DNA from: M3007 sp037445225
GTDB taxonomy: Bacteria > Bacteroidota > Bacteroidia > Chitinophagales > Saprospiraceae
Reading direction: 5' to 3'
Assembly: GCA_037445225.1 (NCBI GenBank)
Contig: JBBIKW010000014.1
Span: 46,327-110,326 of the forward strand
DNA: 64,000 bases
Shown: positions 58,272 through 64,000 of the stretch, piece after piece
How the letters are laid out: the number at the start of each line of letters is the position of its first letter
How positions within the stretch are numbered: position 1 is the stretch's first letter
Notes under the pieces: model-generated
The model's input: only the letters and a program-made list of their open reading frames with translations
Database searches by the model: none
Told to the model about the DNA's origin: nothing
Made by a program: the position numbers and the translations under genes

Positions 58272-61076
58272 ATGATGAAGCAATATTGGATAATTCCAAT
58301 TTTCTGGCTAACCGTCCTCAGCCTACTCAGTGCCCAAAAGGGCATTCCGGAGCGCATCGGCGGAGACTTAGAACGCGGCCCTTCGCTAAGAGCCCTAGAA
58401 AATCGCGCGCGGCGCAGCTATTACGAAGGAGACTACTTCGGCGCCATGCAGTATTATCGCCGCCTGTTGAAAGTGGACGATAAGAATGCTTCGGCCTGGG
58501 AGGGATTGGCCGCCGCCGCCACCGCGCACACGCATTACGCCACCGCCGCTGTAGCTTACGAGTATTTGCGCACACACAATTTGTCTTCCGATGAAGCACA
58601 GCTCCTACTGCGGCTGGCCGACATTCGATACCTCAGTGGGCAATACGCCGATGCGCGCGAGTTGTACCGCCAGGCCATCGAAAAAGCAACCTCTCCGGTT
58701 GTTAAGGAGAAGGCAGAAAAAGGAGAGCAGAACTGTCAGTGGGCTTTGCAGACCTATCAAAACGCGACGGAAATATTCTTGGATAGCCTGCGCGACTACG
58801 TCAACACGCCTTATGCGGAATACGCCCATCTTTGGTCGGATGGCTGCCTCTACTATTCGGCCTACGGCCATCCTTATAAGGGCGACTCAGCAAGCCCCAT
58901 GCTCCAGATCTTCAGCGCGGAACTGCGCCCAGGGGGCGCTCCCGATATTCAGCGCCTCCGTTTTAACGAACGCAGGCGGCATACCGCTTATCCTACCTTC
59001 AACCGCGATCGGACGTCTGTCTATTATGCAGTAGCTAAGTATCGCCGCTCGGGGCGGTTGCATTTTAATCTCTACCGCCGCATGCGCTCAGGAGATGCCG
59101 CCTGGGGCCCCGCCCAAAAACTGCCGCGCCACCTCCACAGCAAAGGCTATACGACGACGCAGCCAAACCTGTGTATCTTGCCTGGCGATACGATCGAAAC
59201 GCTCTTCTTCGTCAGCGACCGCCCAGGAGGTAAAGGCGGTAAGGACATCTGGTATTGCCGGATCGAAAACGGGAAATTCTCCGATCCCATCAATCTCAGC
59301 GCTATCAACACCGAGGGCGATGATGTGACGCCGTTCTTTCACGCACCTACCGGCATGCTCTACTTCAGCAGCAATGGGCGCCAAGGACTGGGCGGTTTCG
59401 ACATCTATCGGGCTGAATACACCGGCGGCAGCTGGAGCAAAGTGGAGCACCTACCCCCTCCAGTCAACTCGAACGCCAACGACGTCTTCTACTCGCTGTC
59501 GGAAGACGGACATCTTGCATTCTTCTCGTCGAACCGCGACGGCGCCAAGAACTTCTCTGAAGAAGACTGCTGCTACGATATCTTTCGGATAGTCTTAGGG
59601 CGCCCTGAAATTTCAATTTCAGCTTGCGATGAGGGCTCTGGCGAGGCGCTCTTTTACACTTCGATGACGCTGTACGAGATAACCCCACAAGGGCCGCAAG
59701 AGCTCAGCCGTGTGGACGTGCCTGGTTCGAAACATACGTTTCCGCTGCAGCCAGGCAAGTCCTATTGGATTATTACCCAAAAGCCCGGTTATCGGCCCGA
59801 TACGCTGCGCTTCGATATGCCCGACCGGTTTTGGGACCAAACTTTTGAACAGCGCCGCTGCCTAAAGGCCATCCGAGTAGACCTGGTCGTAACCGTCTTA
59901 GACGGGGACTCCCTCAAACCATTTCCAGGAGCAGATGTGGTCTTGAATACCCTATCCTTCTTGCGCCCAGATGGTCAAATAGACCGCGGAGAAGAGGGTC
60001 AAGGGCTTGCCTCAGAGCGCCACAGCGAACCCAATCAACATGTGTACCGCTTTCCACTCAAGTTTCAGCATGAGTACCGGGTAACGGCGCAGAAACCCGG
60101 CTACTCCCCCGACTCCGCCACTATCTCGACAATTGGCTGGCTGCTTTCGTCGGATACTACTATCTACCGAGAATTGCGCTTGCGACGTGGGTTGAATTTA
60201 GATATTTATGTCTTTGACGATGTCTTAAAAGACCCGCTCAACGATGTTACCATCACTATCACCGAACTGAAAACACCGTCGGAAATGTGGAGTCACCGGA
60301 CAGGGCCGGACAGCAATGACTACCATACAGTGATACAATATGATACCCGCTATCGCATCGTCGCTACAAAAGAAGGGTACTCGCGCGACTCCGTCGATGT
60401 TCGGACTATAGATTTACCCAAAGAGCCATTCCAACGCATCGAGCGCAAACTCTATCTGAGGCCACTGCGCCCCGAGGCCTATCTGCCCATAACGCTGTAT
60501 TTCGACAACGACAAGCCCGGACCTCCGCGGCTGGGCGTCACCCGCATCGAGGAGGAATATCGGAGTACGCATCTGCCTTACTACAACCGAAAACAGGAGT
60601 ATATCGATGTCTTCTGTAGCGTCCTGACCGGCGAGGAGCGGGCTGCTGCCGAATACTCCATAGACACCTTCTTCGAGCGGCGCGTCAAGGGTGAATGGGA
60701 GCGCATGCGTATGTTTACGGAAGTGCTCTACGAAATGTTGGAGAGCGGCATCGAAATTGAGATCAAAATCAGCGGCTTCGCCTCTCCCTTAGCCAGTGCC
60801 GCCTACAACTTAGACCTCACGTCGCGCCGCGTAAGCAGTGTGTTTAACCACTTCGCCAAATACGAGGGGCAACTGTACAGGCCGTACATCGAGTCGGGGC
60901 AACTCAAGCTCACGCGGGAACCCAATGGAGCGGCCAAAGCACCTAAATCAGTGAGCGCCGATCCCAAAAATCGTCGCCTATCGGTGTACAGCGTAGATGC
61001 CGCACGCGAACGCCGCGTAGAAATTATTGGCGTCCGCGTGAAGAACAATGGCGTGCCGCTGCCTCATCGCCGCTGA
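58272..61076 (+). CDS. PorE-like TPR/PD40/OmpA-type periplasmic protein
   Basis: 934 residues. Signal peptide (about 1-21), TPR-like repeats (about 35-175: ARRSYYEGDYFGAMQYYRRL), a WD40-like PD40 beta-propeller (about 230-440: FFVSDRPGGKGGKDIWYC and LYFSSNGRQGLGGFDIYRAE), three carboxypeptidase-regulatory-like beta domains (about 450-740) and a C-terminal OmpA-like domain (about 765-920) with ITLYFDNDKPGP and NLDLTSRRVSSVFNHF. In the OmpA part the classical TD motif reads ASP, and about 110 residues are inserted after the first strand. PorE-type proteins tether the T9SS to peptidoglycan. Likely an operon with the PorP gene before and the adhesin gene after it. Confidence 0.88.
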   Translation: MMKQYWIIPIFWLTVLSLLSAQKGIPERIGGDLERGPSLRALENRARRSYYEGDYFGAMQYYRRLLKVDDKNASAWEGLAAAATAHTHYATAAVAYEYLRTHNLSSDEAQLLLRLADIRYLSGQYADARELYRQAIEKATSPVVKEKAEKGEQNCQWALQTYQNATEIFLDSLRDYVNTPYAEYAHLWSDGCLYYSAYGHPYKGDSASPMLQIFSAELRPGGAPDIQRLRFNERRRHTAYPTFNRDRTSVYYAVAKYRRSGRLHFNLYRRMRSGDAAWGPAQKLPRHLHSKGYTTTQPNLCILPGDTIETLFFVSDRPGGKGGKDIWYCRIENGKFSDPINLSAINTEGDDVTPFFHAPTGMLYFSSNGRQGLGGFDIYRAEYTGGSWSKVEHLPPPVNSNANDVFYSLSEDGHLAFFSSNRDGAKNFSEEDCCYDIFRIVLGRPEISISACDEGSGEALFYTSMTLYEITPQGPQELSRVDVPGSKHTFPLQPGKSYWIITQKPGYRPDTLRFDMPDRFWDQTFEQRRCLKAIRVDLVVTVLDGDSLKPFPGADVVLNTLSFLRPDGQIDRGEEGQGLASERHSEPNQHVYRFPLKFQHEYRVTAQKPGYSPDSATISTIGWLLSSDTTIYRELRLRRGLNLDIYVFDDVLKDPLNDVTITITELKTPSEMWSHRTGPDSNDYHTVIQYDTRYRIVATKEGYSRDSVDVRTIDLPKEPFQRIERKLYLRPLRPEAYLPITLYFDNDKPGPPRLGVTRIEEEYRSTHLPYYNRKQEYIDVFCSVLTGEERAAAEYSIDTFFERRVKGEWERMRMFTEVLYEMLESGIEIEIKISGFASPLASAAYNLDLTSRRVSSVFNHFAKYEGQLYRPYIESGQLKLTREPNGAAKAPKSVSADPKNRRLSVYSVDAARERRVEIIGVRVKNNGVPLPHRR

Positions 61077-61120
61077 CCGCCATCGCTAAAAGAACCTTTG
61101 ACGTTAAGAAAAGCAGCGCC

Positions 61121-64000
61121 ATGACGAGCATATATGTACTCTTTTTTAAAACGGTTTTTTGGTGGTTGGCCTGTATTGTCCTGTTTACAGATGCCTCGTG
61201 GGCCCAGGGCCCTCTCCAGGTGACGCTCAGCTTTGATCCACCCACGTGTACCGGTGATGCTGACGGCAAGGCCACAGCCACGGTAAGCGGAGGAACGCCC
61301 CCTTATACGTACCAGTGGAGCAACGGAGGGCAGACACCGACCATAGCAGGCATCGCAGCGGGAACATATACCGTAACCGTTTCCGATAATGCCGGCTCTA
61401 CCCTCGTAGGTGCTGTACAAGTTGTCGAGCCTTCGCCAATCTTTTTCAACGTCGTGACCAACATCCCTTCGTGCAACGGATTTCCGGCTACGATGACTGT
61501 CCTGCCTTTTGGCGGCACGCCTCCGTACCTGATCCAATGGAGTAACGGCACCCAAGGCGCTACTTCCTCTGGCCTGCTGCCTATGGAACTGTACACGGTT
61601 ACCGTTACGGACTCCAAAGGGTGTCAACGCGACACTACTTTTTGCCCGCCGATCATCGATAGTTTGAAGGTTCAGCTGCTTATCAAAAAGGCCGACTGCG
61701 AAGGCATCAACAACGGTGTAGCGACTGCAGTAGTCGTACCTTCGGGGGGTAACTATCGCTTCGAGTGGAATGTCAGTGCCGTCAATGCGCCGCAAATTGG
61801 GGGACTAGCGCCCGGTACTTTTGTGGCCGTTACCGTGACCGATCAGGTGACCGGCTGTAGTGGGACTGCCAGTGGACTAGTGGGCACCCATACCCAAGTG
61901 AAACTCAAAGTGACTGGAACTCCTGCAGTGCAGTGTCCTCAAGATAAGACAGGAACAGCGACAGCCCTGGCTGCCAATGGATCGGCGCCTTACACTTACG
62001 TATGGTCAGGTCCCGGCGTAAATGGTGTGACTGGGCCAACCCTTACAGGGTTAGGTCCGGGCTTTTATGCCGTCACTGCCACCGATGCCCGCGGCTGTAC
62101 TGCTGTAGGCGGATGGAACATCGGCATTCTTTCCGATCTGAAGGTTAACTTCATCGTAGAGAAGTTTTGCGAAGACACCCTCTTCCTCGTGCGCTTTTCA
62201 AACACCTCAACAGGCAGCAGTCCTATTGCACAGACGCAATGGCACATACAATGGAATAGCGGAACCTTCACTAGCACTCAGGGAGTCATCACTGTGCCTA
62301 TTCCGAATCGAAATAAGGGAATAACCACATTAGTCGTAGTAACGGAAGACGGATGTGTCGATACGCTAAAAAAGCCTTTCGCAGTAGACAGCCTGTTAGA
62401 CTTTGCCATCGTTACTCTTGGATATGATTGCGATGGCGGCCCTGTACCCATTGCGGTAGTGGGCGATACCTCTTATTCTTACACTTGGTCTCCCTCCGAC
62501 TTCCTCACCTTCCAGCCTGGCCCACAGAAGGTGCTGGCCAACCCACCGACGACGGCCGTCTATCGCCTTCACGTGACAGACGGCAAATGTTCCGATACCG
62601 ATAGCGTGACCGTCCGGCGACAGCCCATCCTCCAGCTGGAGGCTTCGGGCGACGAGACCTGCGGAGGGCCGGGCGTATTGAGCGCTACCACTAACAAACC
62701 CACTGTCGTGGTGTGGACGACACTTGCAGGGGACACGATAAATCCTTTAGCGGCTTTGCCGGGCGTCTACCGGGTCATTGCCGTCGATACTTTTCAATGC
62801 GCGCGTATCGACACGGTGGAGGTGCTCGACCGCACGCCACAAGTGACAGCTAATGTGCCCCCTAACGCCTGTCCAAATGAGCCCTTTTCCCTTTCGGCTC
62901 AAAACCTCAATCCGACGGATAGCGTGACCTATCTGTGGACGGCAACGCCCACCTCATTGCAAATAGCCGACCCGACAGCGCCCACTACCACTGCCGTCGG
63001 TCCGGCAGGTAGTTATGTCATCACCCTCCAGGTCAACAACAATTTCGGCTGCGCCGATACACTGTCGTTCTCGGTAAACGTTCAGGACTCGTTTAGCGTA
63101 GCGCCATTTCTCCAGGTTCAACAGGCCTGTAACAGCTATCGGGTAATTTTTGTCAACACTAGTGGGTTACCGGGTACATGGGACTTTGGAGACGGGAATA
63201 CCGCTAATTCTTCCGGACAAGACACTGCCGTGCACGTGTATGCCGGGCCGGGGGTTTTTGTCTGGACATTTTCTCCTTCGGCCAGCTGTGCTGGTGCAGC
63301 TACTGCATCGTTGGAAGTGACGTCCGACATATTTGCAGTAGAAGCGCCAGATGTGCTGGGCTGCGAGCCGTCGGCGTCGTTGGTGGCGACGGCGAATGTG
63401 CCGGCGGTGTTGACGTGGACGACGGTGGATGGTGTGGTGGTGTTGGATCCGAGTTCGGTTTCGGCGGGGATGTACGTGGTACGGGCGGTGGACACGACGG
63501 GTTTGTGCGAGGCGGTAGATACGGCGGTGGTGGTGCTGCAGGATTCGATCGACGTGAGCGGGGAGGTGAGCGTGTTGCCTGGGTGTTCGGCGCTGACGAT
63601 AGCGTATTCGAACGGGAGCGGTGTGCTGGGTGAGTGGGACTTTGGCGATGGGAACACGAGCGGATCGAGCAGTGGGACGCATGTGTATTCGGCTGCTGGG
63701 ACGTACGAGGTTCGGTTTGTTCCGTCGGTGTCGTGCGCGCTGTCGGTGTCGGTGGCGGTGACTCCGCGGGCGGAGGACTTTTCGGTAGAGGCTGCGGATG
63801 TGCTGGGCTGCGAGCCGTCGGCGTCGTTGGTGGCGACGGCGAATGTGCCGGCGGTGTTGACGTGGACGACGGTGGATGGTGTGGTGGTGTTGGATCCGAG
63901 TTCGGTTTCGGCGGGGATGTACGTGGTACGGGCGGTGGACACGACGGGTTTGTGCGAGGCGGTAGATACGGCGGTGGTGGTGCTGCAGGATTCGATCGAC
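61121..64000 (+). CDS. Giant SprB/PKD-repeat surface adhesin, partial
   Basis: Open frame from the ATG at 61121 to the window end (960 codons), so the C-terminus, where a T9SS sorting signal would be expected, is not visible. Signal peptide about 1-27 (ending DASWAQG). SprB-type repeats (GGTPPYTYQWSNGGQT with AGTYTVTVSDNAG, GGTPPYLIQWSNGT, GSAPYTYVWSGPG) fill about 45-330, then Ig/PKD-like domains including WDFGDGNT. From about residue 744 the protein enters identical 149-residue PKD-containing repeats. The gene 44 bases upstream encodes a PorE-like protein. Probably a T9SS-secreted adhesin in adhesion or gliding; its full size is unknown. Confidence 0.85.
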   Translation, partial: MTSIYVLFFKTVFWWLACIVLFTDASWAQGPLQVTLSFDPPTCTGDADGKATATVSGGTPPYTYQWSNGGQTPTIAGIAAGTYTVTVSDNAGSTLVGAVQVVEPSPIFFNVVTNIPSCNGFPATMTVLPFGGTPPYLIQWSNGTQGATSSGLLPMELYTVTVTDSKGCQRDTTFCPPIIDSLKVQLLIKKADCEGINNGVATAVVVPSGGNYRFEWNVSAVNAPQIGGLAPGTFVAVTVTDQVTGCSGTASGLVGTHTQVKLKVTGTPAVQCPQDKTGTATALAANGSAPYTYVWSGPGVNGVTGPTLTGLGPGFYAVTATDARGCTAVGGWNIGILSDLKVNFIVEKFCEDTLFLVRFSNTSTGSSPIAQTQWHIQWNSGTFTSTQGVITVPIPNRNKGITTLVVVTEDGCVDTLKKPFAVDSLLDFAIVTLGYDCDGGPVPIAVVGDTSYSYTWSPSDFLTFQPGPQKVLANPPTTAVYRLHVTDGKCSDTDSVTVRRQPILQLEASGDETCGGPGVLSATTNKPTVVVWTTLAGDTINPLAALPGVYRVIAVDTFQCARIDTVEVLDRTPQVTANVPPNACPNEPFSLSAQNLNPTDSVTYLWTATPTSLQIADPTAPTTTAVGPAGSYVITLQVNNNFGCADTLSFSVNVQDSFSVAPFLQVQQACNSYRVIFVNTSGLPGTWDFGDGNTANSSGQDTAVHVYAGPGVFVWTFSPSASCAGAATASLEVTSDIFAVEAPDVLGCEPSASLVATANVPAVLTWTTVDGVVVLDPSSVSAGMYVVRAVDTTGLCEAVDTAVVVLQDSIDVSGEVSVLPGCSALTIAYSNGSGVLGEWDFGDGNTSGSSSGTHVYSAAGTYEVRFVPSVSCALSVSVAVTPRAEDFSVEAADVLGCEPSASLVATANVPAVLTWTTVDGVVVLDPSSVSAGMYVVRAVDTTGLCEAVDTAVVVLQDSID
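63350..64000 (+). repeat. 447-base tandem repeat inside the adhesin gene
   Basis: Copy 1 is 63350-63796; copy 2 begins at 63797 and is cut by the window edge after 204 bases. By eye the 204 overlapping bases are identical. Each unit encodes 149 residues with one PKD motif (GEWDFGDGNTSG). A more diverged half-unit with a similar WDFGDGNT motif precedes it (about 63139-63349). Confidence 0.9.

Noticed and set aside
63136..63942. Long minus-strand reading frame opposite the adhesin repeats
   Set aside because: It is rich in Thr, Ser and Pro and repeats with the same 447-base period; it exists only because the plus-strand repeats are G-rich and lack minus-frame stops. The plus-strand PKD protein explains the sequence.
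63350..64000. CRISPR-like array
   Set aside because: The repeat is 447 bases, in frame and protein-coding; there are no short repeats with unique spacers.
1..64000. Anti-phage defence island, prophage or insertion sequence
   Set aside because: No transposase, integrase, restriction-modification, Cas or phage structural protein was recognised on either strand.

Overview
The window looks like chromosomal DNA of a member of the Bacteroidota. Four things point there. Many genes are preceded by the phylum's -7 promoter element (TAnnTTTG), in several cases with TTG 19-21 bases upstream. Start codons are often leaderless or nearly so, and Shine-Dalgarno sequences are mostly weak. There are type IX secretion (T9SS) components and cargo (two PorP/SprF-like proteins, a PorE-like protein, an M43 protease with a T9SS-type tail, an SprB-like adhesin). 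Families largely found in this phylum are present (Lacal_2735-type, DUF2452, DUF3127, DUF4256, CcmE with CxxxY). Fairly high G+C and dense packing would fit the Saprospiria/Chitinophagia side, but the sequence alone does not fix the class. No phage, insertion sequence, CRISPR array or defence island was found.

Layout. 1-5.6 kb: an SPFH protein cut by the window edge, obg, a small Lacal_2735-type gene, lptB with a YqeY-like gene, a membrane-anchored Ppx/GppA-like protein, a BtuF-like binding protein and a SPOR protein. 5.6-9.4 kb: deoC and hutU, a 360-base intergenic region with four copies of a hairpin repeat, and a DUF4256 gene. 9.4-16.5 kb: a complete Na+-translocating NADH:quinone reductase operon (nqrABCDEF, minus strand), then a terminator and apbE, whose product attaches FMN to NqrB and NqrC. 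16.5-25.6 kb: housekeeping genes (glutamine amidotransferase, ald, tsaE, dtd, DinB, a parvulin-type periplasmic chaperone, DUF2452, an Ate-like transferase, truB, a TPR-like protein). 25.8-27.4 kb: a lower-G+C patch with a DUF2306-like gene broken by an in-frame TGA and a winged-helix regulator/membrane protein pair.

27.5-40.8 kb is mostly envelope functions: a LolC/E-type permease, an M50 protease with CBS domains, CvpA, DUF3127, a peptide-binding lipoprotein, a secreted LVIVD-repeat protein, an unusual PorP-coiled-coil-OmpA-like fusion, an orphan E2 acyltransferase domain and a TonB-dependent receptor. 40.9-44.1 kb: ccmE-ccmF for cytochrome c maturation. 44.2-56.7 kb: M43 protease, Wzx-like flippase, dienelactone hydrolase, radA, an alpha/beta hydrolase with a MazG-like protein, a CotH surface protein, a MATE transporter, waaA and an outer-membrane protein. 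A tRNA-Ala(CGC) with a terminator follows.

57.2-64.0 kb: a probable surface-adhesin operon. A PorP/SprF protein and a TPR/PD40/OmpA-like (PorE-type) protein precede a very large repeat protein that runs off the right edge and has just begun a perfect 447-base tandem repeat.

Main points for a second look: the PorP-coiled-coil-OmpA-like fusion; the hairpin repeats with a compensatory base-pair change; the adhesin operon with its abrupt synonymous codon shift; and the UGA-interrupted DUF2306 gene. Coordinates follow the most likely start codon, which is often downstream of the longest open frame.
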